Notes: generated by a model not told the origin, from the letters alone. A DNA stretch of 26,570 bases from Basidiobolus meristosporus CBS 931.73 (GCA_002104905.1 MCFE01000915.1:1-26570), one strand, 5' to 3'. Positions 1-8,913 are shown, counted from the first letter of the stretch. Numbers and translations are program-made.

Positions 1-1
1 A

Positions 2-131
2 GTTACCATCCTGAATAGCCTGACAGACAAGTTTCAGGCCTTGCATCAACCCTAGAGTCCAGAACTGAAGATTTGACCTTAAATTTTGTATATGGAAGGC
101 TCCTGGATGAAAAATTAAGAAAATCAAGCGC
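2..131 (+). pseudogene. copia gag C-terminal region (UBN2-like), 5' fragment
   Basis: The translation contains an SLTDKFQAL-type stretch followed by EDLTLNFVYGRLLDEKLRK, which matches the C-terminal helix region of copia-type gag proteins (UBN2 family; typical pattern LTL-x2-V-x-GRLL-x-E-LR). A frameshift lies around 45-55, because the first block reads in another frame from the second. The fragment continues in frame into 1196 if the intervening solo LTR is ignored. It would have formed the capsid part of the C1 virus-like particle. The upstream part of gag is outside the window. Confidence 0.75.
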
Positions 132-1195
132 TGTGGTGGTGTATAGGTCCAAGGGAGAGATACATCCAACACTTCTCAAGTGTTTTGTGTGTGGGGTGTT
201 CACTGGGTGCAATAATCTCTGGCAAAAGCTTGCTAGGAATACTTGGGTTCTATCTCTAATCTAATGTGAAGGGGAATAAAGCCACAAGCTTGTCAAGAGA
301 AAACTATTGAGCTACAATCCCCAACTTAGTTGGCGTCTTAACAAAAGTATGTGCTGGGTTCAGCATCCTTTAAGATGACAATGTACTAAAGCTTCCAAAG
401 TCAAAACAACTGTGAATTCCACTAGCAGGGACTTGATAAGAATGCAGCTGTGGTCCATAGTTACAAAGACAGAAAAGTATCTTTGCCTGTACAAGAACAA
501 ACCTGGGAAAGAATCAAATATAATAAAAGATACCTACTCTGAGTATTCCTCACAAGTAGTGCCTCCAAGGTTGGTTGGCTGTCAGTGTGGTTTCCTGGGA
601 GTGTCCTGTGGTTGGAAGTTCAGGTAGCAGCAGGCAGCAGTGATCACACTAATCAACAAGTTGGTATATTGATAAAAGGTATGATGAATTATTGTTGAGG
701 GATAGCCTCCCTTATATACTTTTCTTACTGACTAAGTGATTACTAATCATGGTGTTCTAAAAGGTTCTGGACATCAATTGAAATCCTCATGACATCAGAA
801 TGACCTAAGAATGTTCTAAGTAGGTGCTGGAAGGTTCTAAGAGGCACAGCACATCCAACCAATAAGGAATCAGTATTCTGAAGCCTGTGTAACATAGGGA
901 TACCATATATGGTATGGAAATGGTAGGGATGGTGACACAGGTTGCTCATGTTTCACAGGTGCTGGCACGGGTACTTGCCTAATATAGAAGCACTTATAGC
1001 TAGTAATCTTACATAAAGTGAGGGGTAACTTATGCAATAAGGTAAGCAGGTATGATAGTCAACTGGCTTATGGGATAGTACTGATCAGATAAGACAAATG
1101 GGATAAAACTAAAATAAGTGTAATAGAGATATAGGGGAGTAGAAAATATGGGAATGGGCACATCTGTTAGTGGGTGTCACTGTCACCCCACTACA
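132..1195 (-). mobile_element. Solo LTR (TGTRGTGG family) inserted in copia gag
   Basis: On the minus strand this block starts TGTAGTGGGG at 1195 and ends CCACCACA at 132, giving the TG...CA ends and short inverted repeat of an LTR. It is flanked by GCGC at 128-131 and 1196-1199, a candidate 4-bp target duplication. The part at about 640-1195 aligns in inverse orientation with the LTR at 4557-5132: the same start motif, ATACCATATATGGTAT palindrome, CCAAT box, GAA/TTC motifs and TATA box (minus-strand TATATAAGGG near 711-720). No internal coding region is visible, so I read it as a solo LTR of about 1.06 kb rather than a full element. Short translations inside it have no recognisable domain. 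Confidence 0.75.
711..915 (-). promoter_or_regulatory. LTR U3 promoter: CArG, CCAAT, HSE-like motifs, TATA
   Basis: Read on the minus strand, the order is the 16-bp palindrome 900-915 containing CCATATATGG (a CC(A/T)6GG CArG box), a CCAAT motif at 859-863, GAA/TTC pairs with 2-bp spacing at 830-837 and 809-816, a degenerate TTC-AAA-TTC array at 755-767, and a TATATAAG box near 711-720. The same order occurs in the LTR at 4557-5132 although the surrounding sequence has diverged. The sites are seen in the sequence; heat-shock-factor or MADS-box binding is inference. Confidence 0.5.
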
Positions 1196-1346
1196 GCGCA
1201 AATAAGAAGGAAGATGAAAATGCTTTAATAAGCAATGATAACCAACAAAGGAGGTACCCAAAACCCTGCAAAGGCAACAGCAACCTGCTTTGCAACTACT
1301 GCAAAAGGAAAGGACACACATCAGACCGGTGTCTCAAAAAAGAATG
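1196..1346 (+). pseudogene. copia gag zinc knuckle
   Basis: One frame reads into CNYCKRKGHTSDRC at 1291-1332, a complete CX2CX4HX4C retroviral-type zinc knuckle, preceded by a basic, Lys/Arg/Gln-rich stretch. Such knuckles bind the element's RNA for packaging. The frame closes at a TGA shortly after (about 1344-1346), and the downstream protease is in a different frame, so at least one frameshift separates them. This is the 3' part of the gag fragment at 2-131, separated from it by the solo LTR. Confidence 0.85.
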
Positions 1347-1447
1347 ATAATCAGCAAAAGAAGCCTGAATATGGAAATGCTGCAACAACTGAAGATAGAC
1401 TATTCATATCTGCACTAAATATGACCACAAACAAGGCTTCTCAGACT

Positions 1448-2017
1448 TGATATATTGACTCTGGAGCATCTCAACACTTTACACACCAAAAAGAACTTTT
1501 AACCCAATTTCAAGAAATTCCATTATAGAAGGTTTTCATGGGTGACAATAGAAAACTTGATGCAGTGGGAGAAGGAACTATCCAAGTAAACCTAAGAAGC
1601 AGTGAAGGAAGCCATACACTGACTTTCAAAGAAGTACTCTATGTACCAGAAATAGCCAAGAACCTACTATCTGTAAGTAAGGCCACTGCAGAAGGACTCA
1701 GTTTCAGCTTTGACAATTCTGGATGCAAGATCACTGATCAAAATGGTGCCCATATGGCTTTGGGTATCAGAGATCAGAATTTATACAAGTTGACTTATAT
1801 TCCATCATATTTGGAAGCCAATATAAGCAACTTAAAAGAAGAAACCCCACTGCTTTGCCACAGGAGATTTGGGCACATCAATTTTGATTATTTGCGCAAA
1901 ATGTTCAAAGATCAGCTAATTTCTGGAGTAAAAATTGACCCCCAGCTAACTTGTAGCACTTTGAAGCCTGCATATATGGGAAACAAGCCAGACAACCATT
2001 CAAGAGCTCTGGGCTGA
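1448..2017 (+). pseudogene. copia protease and GAG-pre-integrase region
   Basis: After a TGA at 1448-1450, in the position where copia proteases usually carry Trp (W-Y-x-DSGAS; TGG to TGA is a plausible transition), the frame reads YIDSGASQHF, so the aspartic protease active site DSGA is intact at 1457-1468. A TAG follows near 1527-1529. The open stretch 1538-2014 then carries the protease C-terminal half (LYVPEIAKNLLSVSK, then MALGIRDQNLYKL) and the GAG-pre-integrase zinc-binding domain (LLCHRRFGHIN, then TCSTLKPAYMG). The second Cys of the expected CXXC appears to be Leu. The frame closes at TGA 2015-2017 and integrase resumes in another frame. Confidence 0.85.
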
Positions 2018-2660
2018 TCAAAACTAAGAAAAAATTAGATCTAATTCACTCAGATCTCTGTGGACCTATGCAAAATTTATCCTTAGGTGTGATGAAGTAT
2101 TTAGTCACTTTTGTTGATGATTATACAAGATACACATGGGTCTACTTCATGGAGAGAAAGGAAGAAGCTCTGTCTAAGTTCAGTGAGTTTAAAGCCATGG
2201 TGGAGAGAGAAACTGGTGGGAAAATCAAGAAAATATGCCCCAACAATGGTTGACAATATACCTCAAAACTCTTCATCCACTTCTGCAAAACTCATGGGAT
2301 AAAGCAAGAGACTACTGTACCATACTCCCCACAGCAAAATGAAGTAGCAGAACATGCTAGCAGATCAATAATTGATATGGCAAGATCTATAATCCATGAT
2401 CAAAAATTATCTTATGATTGTTAGACAAAATCAGTTGCCACTGCTGTATATCTTAAAAATCGGAGTTATAACAGAATACTCTGTGATTCTACTCCATTTG
2501 CAGCATGGTATACATACAGACCAAGTGCAGAACATCTAAGAATATTTGGGTGTACAGCATATGCCAAGAAACTGCCTTGAAATCAGTCAAAATATGAGCC
2601 AAAAGTGCAAAATGCATATTTCTGGGCTACTGCAATGCGAGTAAAGCATACAGACTCTAC
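2018..2660 (+). pseudogene. copia integrase core, broken
   Basis: A DDE integrase core is readable in one frame from about 2030: LDLIHSDLCGPM (first catalytic Asp at 2053-2055), YLVTFVDDYTRYTWVYFM, then CPNNG-stop-QYTS where copia integrases have the R-S/T-DNGGE block, and YSPQQNEVAEHASRS (catalytic Glu at 2350-2352). The second catalytic Asp position reads Asn (AAC 2242-2244), and a Gly codon is TGA (2251-2253). More stops follow near 2421 and 2578. The copia hallmark LRIFGCTAYAKK is present near 2540-2575. The enzyme would have inserted C1 cDNA; this copy cannot. Confidence 0.88.
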
Positions 2661-2991
2661 AATACCAAAGCAAAGAGGTTAATCAAGTTCAGGGATATGC
2701 TGTTTGATGAAAACTCAAAATTTTCACAAAAAATAACATCAGATGATAACAAAAATCTGATCTCAAATCCACCAATTGTCAGGATTAAATCAGAGCAAAA
2801 CAATGAATATTTTTTCACTCCAGAGGACTCTACAACCATGGTTCAGCCTGAATCAGTGCCCAGGAATATCCCAGAAGTGATCATTCCAGTATCAAATGCC
2901 CAGAAATCCAATTGGACTAGAAATAGCCCAAAATAACTGTATCAATGAGGGTACAAAGTTGGCCTATGCCTATTCAGTCCATATTGATTAG
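2661..2991 (+). other. copia integrase-RT linker, low conservation
   Basis: This is the variable linker between integrase and reverse transcriptase of C1. The open stretch 2697-2936 gives a polar Ser/Asn/Pro-rich peptide with no domain, as is usual for this part of copia polyproteins. A TAG at 2989-2991 closes the frame immediately before the RT domain. I see no separate gene here. Confidence 0.6.
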
Positions 2992-3667
2992 CCCCGGACT
3001 GTAAAAGAGGCCCTAAATAGCCCTCAGACAAAGTTTTGGAGATCTGCAATGACTAAGGAATATCAGGCCCTGATGGAAAATCAAACTTGGGACTTAGTCA
3101 AATTACCAATCAACCAAAAATCAATTGGATGCATATGGGTCTTCAAGACAAAATACAAGGCTGATGGTACAATTGAAAGATACAAAGCAAGACTTGTAGC
3201 CAAAGAATACTCTCAAGCACAAGGATTTGACTATACTGAGACATTTGCACCAGTAGCCAAGTTTAATTCCATCAGAGTAATATTGGCTATTGCAGCCAAA
3301 TATAAGTTTTTTATTCATCAAATGGGTGTAAAAACTGCATTTTTGAATGGAGAACTTGATGAGGACCTGTATGTGGACAAACCCAATGGGTTTGTTGGCC
3401 AACATAGTCCCCATTTGGTCTGCAAGCTTAAAAAGTCACTATATGGTCTCAAACAATCACCAAGAGCCTGGAATTGCAAGATAGACTCTTATTTAGAATC
3501 TTTGAGATTCAAAAAGAGTAATGCTGACTATAGTATATACTATAAGCTAGATAGAGCAAATCCAGTTCTATTAGCTCTATATGTGGATGATCTTATTATA
3601 GCCGCTAATAACCTAGAAACATTGGAAGAGACTAAATCCAGCGTATCTAAGGAGTTCAAGATGTCAA
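2992..3667 (+). pseudogene. copia reverse transcriptase (RVT_2), truncated
   Basis: The frame is open from 2992 to the inserted LTR at 3668. It shows the RVT_2 signature of copia RT: W-x-S-A-M-x-x-E-Y-x-A-L-x-x-NxTW-x-LV at the start, IGCIWVFKTKYKADGTIERYKARLVAKEYSQ, FAPVAKFNSIRVILAIAA, motif A, KKSLYGLKQSPRAWN, and LYVDDLIIAANN (YVDD at 3580-3591). In motif A, where copia RTs have MDVKTAFLNG, this copy reads MGVKTAFLNG, so the catalytic Asp is Gly (GGT 3325-3327). The domain ends about 25 residues after YVDD because an LTR element begins at 3668; thumb and RNase H are missing. Confidence 0.92.
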
Positions 3668-3817
3668 TGTGGTAGGATAAACATACCTCCCACAGACAAG
3701 TTTATTCATATAGCCATTATGATATACTTATCCCTATTTTATCTTATCCATATTATCCCATTCTTCTTTTGCCCATATTATCAGTATTATCACCATATGA
3801 TGTTTACCCTGATTAGG
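3668..3817 (+). repeat. Partial 5' LTR (first 150 bp)
   Basis: It begins TGTGGTAGGATAAACATACC and stays collinear with 4557-4706 for 150 bp with about seven substitutions and no indel, then stops abruptly after CCCTGATTAG. It shares its start motif with the solo LTR on the minus strand at 1195 (TGTAGTGGGG). The missing downstream part includes the U3 regulatory sites and the TATA box. Confidence 0.85.
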
Positions 3818-4001
3818 AAACAACATATCAATCAAGGTTGGAGAGCTACTCAGTGTATCACCATCTGTAAGAAAGACTCTGGATGAGCACATCAGAATAA
3901 GAAACCATCTAATTAAAGCAACCCAAGGCAACCAGGTCAGGACAGCTCAAGGAAGCCAAGATATCAGTAAGCTGCATCAAAGCCAGAAACACTACTACTC
4001 A

Positions 4002-4480
4002 GTGGCAACTGCAACAACTACAGGAACTGGGCATAATCAAGAAATCCTATGTCATATAAACAGTGGATCTGAGATATTTGTGATGCCTTTGGAGGCTTGT
4101 AACCAACTACCATTCAATGACCTATTGCCCATAGACACCAATATCAATAGGAGGTTCAAGGATGCCAACTCAGGGAAATCAAAGCTTTTATGAATTATTC
4201 ACAGTTTCCCTCTCATCATTGAAGGAATACCCCATGAGATCCCAGTATTCATTTGTGCAAAGTCTAACTTTGAATTACATCTTGGAAGACCATGGGAGGT
4301 GAAAGCAAGAGCAACTGCAGTGAACTACCCAGATGGTTCAGCATGGTACACTATATACTCAGAGAGCCCAGGACTAACAGCAACCTTCTGTGGTGTGGAC
4401 TCAAACAATATTAGATAAATGACATCATGTGGATTTCTATCTCAAGAAAAGAAAGGTAGCTTCATTGAGGATGACTGAGA
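4002..4480 (+). pseudogene. Retropepsin-like protease remnant of the LTR element
   Basis: From the Met at 4002 the frame reads HINSGSEIFVMP, then a hydrophobic strand and, after a TGA at 4191-4193, VFICAKSNFELHLGRPWEVKARA and DGSAWYTIYS. This fits the architecture of the aspartic proteases common in basidiomycete retroelements: D-x-GSE-x-N-x-M/I-x, the I-x-DAN-x-G block, LGRPW or LGQPF, then DGS. The active-site Asp position is Asn (AAC 4059-4061). Further stops follow near 4416 and 4478. No gag, RT or integrase accompanies it. The family assignment is from motif order only. Confidence 0.6.
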
Positions 4481-4542
4481 GAGCTCTTCATTCTCCATAC
4501 TTACAGTGGTTAGCTAAAAAGTTTCAGGGAACTTTTTAGCTC

Positions 4543-4556
4543 CAGTTGGGGGTGGA
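4543..4556 (+). other. Polypurine tract next to 3' LTR
   Basis: CAGTTGGGGGTGGA lies immediately 5' of the LTR start TGTGGTAGGG at 4557, the position and purine bias expected for the plus-strand primer of an LTR retroelement. It supports reading 4557 as the start of the 3' LTR. Confidence 0.6.
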
Positions 4557-5132
4557 TGTGGTAGGGTAAACATACCTCCCACAGACAAGCTTATTCATAT
4601 AGCCATTATGATACACTTATCCCTATTTTATCTTATCAGTATTATCCCATTCTTCTTTTGTCCATATTATCAGTATTATCCCCATATGATGTTTACCCTG
4701 ATTAGTTATTGGCATTAGTTGTCCCAGATGTTATTCAGCTTTGTGATCAGTATATGTATCTACATAAGGCAAGTACCTACATCAGTACCCATAACACATG
4801 ACCTAGGTCTGTGTTACCATCCCTACCATTTCAATACCATATATGGTATTCCTATGTTGTACAGGTCTCGGACTACTGATTCCTGATTGGTTGGATGTGC
4901 TGTGCCTTTTAGAACCTTCCATGACATTCTTGGCATATTTTTAGCTCATAGTCATGTTATCAAGAATTCCACTGATGCCTAGAACCTTCTAGAACCTTGT
5001 CATTAGTAATCACTTGGCAATCAGGAAAAGTATTTAAGGGAAAGCAATCCCTCATCAATAAATCATCACTTCTATCTGTAACACTTCTACCTTATTGATT
5101 AGCAGTTGATCACTGCACCTGCCTTCATCAGT
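4557..5132 (+). repeat. 3' LTR, truncated at its right end
   Basis: It starts TGTGGTAGGG after the polypurine tract. It shares its first 150 bp with 3668-3817 and its middle part (about 4795-5110) with the inverse LTR at 132-1195. The sequence turns into CACTA-transposase homology on the minus strand at about 5133, so the LTR is shorter (about 576 bp) than the 1064-bp solo LTR and lacks its natural end. Confidence 0.8.
4834..5040 (+). promoter_or_regulatory. LTR U3 promoter with perfect heat-shock element
   Basis: Order along the plus strand: palindrome ATACCATATATGGTAT (4834-4849) holding a CArG box CCATATATGG; an inverted CCAAT (ATTGG near 4886-4890); AGAACCTTCC (4911-4920); AGAACCTTCTAGAACC (4981-4996), a perfect nGAAnnTTCnnGAAn heat-shock element; and TATTTAAGGG (5031-5040) as TATA box. 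The HSE lies about 35 bp upstream of the TATA box. The inverse LTR copy has the same order. Factor binding is inferred from the consensus sites. Confidence 0.55.
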
Positions 5133-5240
5133 CAGTTAGCTTGAAATGCCCCATGTAGAACTTGGTCATCAGTATAGGGATATTGTTGAAAAGCAAAGCA
5201 TTGCCCCCAGTGGAAAGCATTTGCGCCAACAGATACAGTT
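5133..5240 (-). pseudogene. Inverted Tnp2 fragment
   Basis: The plus-strand sequence is the reverse complement of the Tnp2 segment around 18295-18405 of copy B (the region coding MHLLFNN...LYMGHFKLN), starting with AGCTTGAAATGCCCCATGTA at about 5138. It lies directly next to the accessory-gene remnant, which is not its normal neighbour. It therefore reports a rearrangement, such as an inversion or template switch, at the left edge of copy A. Confidence 0.75.
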
Positions 5241-5249
5241 TATCATTTA

Positions 5250-5522
5250 TAAAAGCCACTTACTGATCTTCAACTGAGGGTACTGCTTTTACTACACTCT
5301 CATCTGCCTCAGGAAAATGGTCAGCTAGCAGCTGCGCAAAAATTTCCAATTGCCCATGTAACCAAGAGCCTGAGGAGTCTGTATTATTCCTTTCAGTGGG
5401 CACACTGTCTACAGAGCCTTTTTTGGTTGTAGCCCTGCTTGTTGCAGTGATTATCCATCAAGCTGTTGTCCAACTGTTTTTCTGCTGCTGTCAGTAGTGG
5501 GATTTGGTTGGGAACCAAACAG
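5250..5522 (-). pseudogene. CACTA accessory gene, N-terminal remnant, start codon lost
   Basis: The minus strand matches the first ~90 codons of the accessory gene of copy B (start at 16581): GSQPNPTTD, VGQQL and the later PSVED region align. The initiating ATG of copy B (16579-16581) corresponds to CTG here (5520-5522), and stops and frameshifts follow within 25 codons. No function is left. Confidence 0.7.
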
Positions 5523-5765
5523 CTTTGCTTTATCTTTTGGCAGCATATATACAGAAGTGAGTCAAACCAATGGTGATATGGTGTTACATATACATGTGTA
5601 TGTGATGCCACAACTTCATTTATGATGCTTTCTATGGCAGGTTATCATTGCATCCTGCATTCATGTAGGTGTTGATGTCTCAAATACAAGACTGTCTTAA
5701 ACTCACATAAGTATTGAAAAAAAGTGATATACTAGTGTTACATTGAGTAGCAAAGTAATTGCCGC
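5523..5765. promoter_or_regulatory. Divergent intergenic region of CACTA copy A
   Basis: About 240 bp separate the two divergent gene starts. It contains a GCATATATAC TATA-like box close to the accessory gene start and the block ACATATACATGTGTATGT (5586-5603), an imperfect palindrome that is identical in copy B (16645-16662) although flanking bases differ. Its placement between head-to-head genes suggests a bidirectional promoter or a transposase-binding site (inference). Confidence 0.45.
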
Positions 5766-6044
5766 ATGGACAAGACTACTTTGATTCAACAATGTAAGAG
5801 AAGAGAAAAAAGGCCATCTGGCTATTGTGGTAAGCCCCTGAGCCATGAAGCATGCAGACAGCATAGGAAGTATTACAAGGATTGCAGCCAGTGTTGTGCC
5901 ACACAAGTTATATTTGACCATTCACCAGTCACTTCTGTATTAACAATATCTTGCTGGCTATTTGATATTTCTATATCAGCTTCTGACCATTCATGTCCCC
6001 TTGCACAAACAGAGTCAGGAGAGTTGTAACACCATTAAGCTCTG

Positions 6045-6450
6045 TTGTGTTGTATTATGCCTAGTTCAGGGCTTGTTTTACAATGCAGAGGCTATTCAAC
6101 AATATACAACAACTTCCAGGATGCTAATACTGAAATAGTTCAATGGGAGTCTGAAATACCAATAGAAGATATAACCTTCACAAACATCCTCAATCTTAGG
6201 CTCAGAATATACTTTAGACAATGTTTCTCACTTCTACAGCAGTATTCTGACCTTCTGTTAAGTATTGGGCTTATTTACTTTTAAAGTTACTTTCCAGTAT
6301 TTGGAGAACACTTTCCTTTCTGAGATAATTTTTCAAATATGAAAAATCTGAGCTCCCTTTAACCTACGGGGGTGTGGTGTAGAAGTCTCCAAAGGGGTCT
6401 TTAGACCCAAAGGGTTGCCTAAAGGGGTGTCTTTAGAGTCAGGGGCTACT
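6045..6450 (-). repeat. Inverse partial copy of the 7612-8913 repeat
   Basis: Starting TGTTGTGTTGTATTATG at about 6046, the plus strand follows the reverse complement of 8912 downwards for roughly 400 bp, with moderate divergence and a few indels. The shared part runs through the TTATTTACTTT and CACTTTCCTTTCTGA blocks into the CTTTAG minisatellite. It ends near 6450, where Tnp2 homology resumes (GTGATGTTGTGGCTAGAG). Copy B has about 220 bp of different coding sequence here, so some Tnp2 sequence was lost. Confidence 0.75.
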
Positions 6451-7611
6451 TACAGTGGTACTGGCAAATCATGTGATGTTGTGGCTAGAGTAGTGGCACA
6501 TTTCCATTTATATTAGTAATAGGGTTTTGGAGGATTTAATGCTACTTCTTGCCAAAATGATTCCAGGATGCAACATACTACACCCATGGCATAAATGGAA
6601 AACCATCATGTGGCTGGCAACATGTGACCTGGATACTGTCCTGATACCAGCATGTGATAATAGTTGCATGGCATTCATATCAGGAAATGCCACCATTGCA
6701 ATGTGTTCAACTTGTCAGGAATCCACCAACATTGGGCAAAACATTGTTCACACTATGAATATATTCCAGTACCCCACATAAAAAAGCTCATACAGTCTGA
6801 CAACTATTGTAAAGCTATAAATTACAACACTCAGCATCAATCAAGTGCAAACATATCTGATAAATATAATGGCAAACATTACAAACAGCTAAGAATCACA
6901 GGCTACTTTGAATATATGTTGGACCATGACTTTGCCTTGGCAATTGATGGATTCTTATTAAGCAAGTACTCTGGCAGCAAATCCTGCTGGCCATTGATTC
7001 TCATCAACCTGAATATGCCACCTATCTTACAGTATCAGAGCAAGAATCTGATGGTAGTCTTGCTGGTATTTGGGCCTAAATCACCATCCAACCTAGATAG
7101 CTACCTGTATCCATTGCTGAATGAACTTCATATACTTTCCTGCAGGATAACAGTAAATGGCCATCATGTAAAAGTGTATATTATTATCTGCATTGGAAAC
7201 ACCCCTGCCATCAGCAAGATAGACAGCTTTTTTGGACACAATGGATGGTATTGCTGTTAAATGTGTGAGATTCAGGGGACTTTGTCATTAACTCACATAC
7301 ATTATTATTACCCAAACATCAACACTAAAAACATCTTTTCCACAGAGAGAACATACAGAAGACAGCATGCCATTGTGGCAAAGTTGGCAAGCTATAAGCC
7401 ATTGGCCAGAATATTGGATTAATTGGAAACTGGAGATATTTATGATGCAGGGTATCTGTTGGAGCAAAAACTTTTCTTTGCAAGCAATGCAATTGCTTTC
7501 AACTATATTCCTAAACCTTTGACCAAGCTGTTTATGGGGCATTTCAAGTTAAATCAGCCGTTAGAGATACTGGTGAAGTTTGAAAGAATTGGCAAGATAT
7601 TAAAGAGTATC

Positions 7612-8913
7612 TGTGGTAATGGAAAGCACTCCATTACTACATATCTCTAAACCAATATTGCACTCATTTCTTTATTTTGCTTTTTGCTATTATAACACAC
7701 AAGTGAAAGATCAAGAATTTCCAACTTTGAAGAACAAATGCTCCAGACCCTGACAAGCAATCCACCCAAGAATACTATGTCATACAGAACACATAGTAGC
7801 CAACACATGCTTCAAATTACAGCTCATTTGAAGCAGTACTTAAGGTGTTATGACCAAAAGAGTCCAATTATTGTATATACTATGCCTTATTGCTAGGATT
7901 ACTAGGGTGACTTTGATTGCATGTAACTTCTGAACCAGCCAAAGAAATCATGTGAGATCTTCACAGGTGCTGCACCTATGTCCAATCTGTGCCACTGCAA
8001 AATTTTAGCTTAGTATCACGTATATTGCTTGCGCAATTGCCCAAAAACTTTGATCCTTCAAAGTTTTCATATATATGACTTCCCCAGCTGAAAAATAAAG
8101 GAGTGCCTCTCTTTCCAGAATCTCCACACTACAATTACAAGTTTAATGGTTATAAGACTTCCCCTGCATCACTTACACTGTTGAGTATTCTGACTTTGAT
8201 CAGTACTACATCAGTAAAGAGACTGCAAAGCTCACAAGAATTCAATCTAAGTTCTACAAGAAACTACCACTTTTCTGTTGGAAACGTCCCCTGTAAGAAA
8301 CCCCTTTACTCTAAAGACACCCCTTTAGACACCCCTTTAGTCTAAAGACACCTTTAGAGAACCTGTTAATAAACCCCTTTACTCTAAAGAAGCCCCTTTA
8401 GGCACCCCTTTAGTGTAAAGTCTACTTTGGAGACCACTACAAGAAGCCCCTTTACTCTAAAGACACCCCTTTAGTGTAAAGTCTACTTTGGAGACCACTA
8501 CAAGAAGCCCCTTTACTCTAAAGACACCCCTTTAGACACCCCTTTAGGTCAAAAGACCCCTTTAGAGACTTCAACAACACACCCCTTTAGGTTAAAGGGG
8601 AGTTCAGAATTTCCATATTTGGAAATATTTTATCAGAAAGGAAAGTGACTTCCAAATAAGGAAAAGTTACTATGAAAGTAAATAAGCCCATTAGTCAAGA
8701 GAAGATCAGAACACTGCTGTAGAAGTGATAAACACTGCCTACAGTATATTTTGAGCCTAAGATTGAGGAAATTAGTGAAAGTTATATCTTCTATTGGTAT
8801 ATCAAACTCCCAATAAACTATTTCAATATTAGCATACTGGAAGTTGTTGTATATTGTTGATTAGCCTCTACATTGTAGAACAAGCCCCAAACTAATCATA
8901 ATACAACACAACA
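7612..8913 (+). mobile_element. LTR-like insertion (TGTGGTAATGG...ACAACA) with minisatellite
   Basis: Copy B is continuous at this point, while copy A carries 1302 extra bases starting TGTGGTAATGG and ending AACACAACA, flanked by TATC (7608-7611 and 8914-8917). TATCTG with a TGG start is an equally valid reading. The TG...CA ends and the 4-bp duplication resemble the solo LTR at 132-1195, and both starts form a small hairpin (TAATGGA/TCCATTA here). The body has no recognisable domain; it contains a CATATATATGAC TATA-like stretch near 8070, the CCCCTTTAG array and a CCATATTTGG CArG-like site (8613-8622). I read it as a solo LTR or LTR-like non-autonomous element; no protein-coding region is supported. 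Confidence 0.65.
8290..8602. repeat. CCCCTTTAG minisatellite
   Basis: About 15 occurrences of CCCCTTTAG or CCCCTTTAC alternate with TCTAAAG, so neighbouring motifs are partly self-complementary. A 61-bp unit is repeated twice without a mismatch (8404-8464 and 8465-8525). A shorter diverged version lies in the inverse copy near 6370-6440. The exact 61-bp duplication indicates recent tandem expansion. Confidence 0.85.

Larger units (their letters stand above)
1..3667 (+). mobile_element. Ty1/copia retrotransposon C1, decayed and split by a nested LTR
   Basis: A plus-strand copia-type element can be followed as gag C-terminus (2-131), gag zinc knuckle (1291-1332), protease DSGAS (1457-1471), GAG-pre-integrase and integrase (about 1850-2660) and reverse transcriptase (2992-3667). 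The order gag-PR-IN-RT is diagnostic of Ty1/copia rather than gypsy. Gag is interrupted at 132-1195 by a solo LTR flanked by GCGC on both sides; ignoring that insert and one GCGC, the gag reading frame runs on. RT is cut at 3667 by another LTR element, and no RNase H or 3' LTR is visible afterwards. Multiple stops and frameshifts make it non-functional. Its 5' end lies outside the window. Confidence 0.9.
3668..5132 (+). mobile_element. Internally deleted LTR element with retropepsin remnant
   Basis: Two direct copies of one LTR start frame a short interior: 3668-3817 and 4557-4706 match at about 143 of 150 positions by eye. The interior (3818-4556) holds only a protease remnant and ends in a polypurine tract directly before the second LTR. 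The first LTR is cut at 3817 and joined to interior sequence, so the rest of that LTR, the primer site and gag are missing. The second LTR is cut near 5132 by CACTA-derived sequence. The element sits inside the C1 reverse transcriptase; TCAA (3664-3667) would be the 4-bp target, but the right flank is lost. Confidence 0.8.

Noticed and set aside
3121-3414. 97-residue minus-strand frame
   Set aside because: It is antisense to the copia RT palm, which has clear domain motifs on the plus strand.
8290-8602. CCCCTTTAG array as telomeric repeat or CRISPR
   Set aside because: The motif is not TTAGGG-type, units vary in length, there are no unique spacers of constant size, and it lies inside a transposon insertion.
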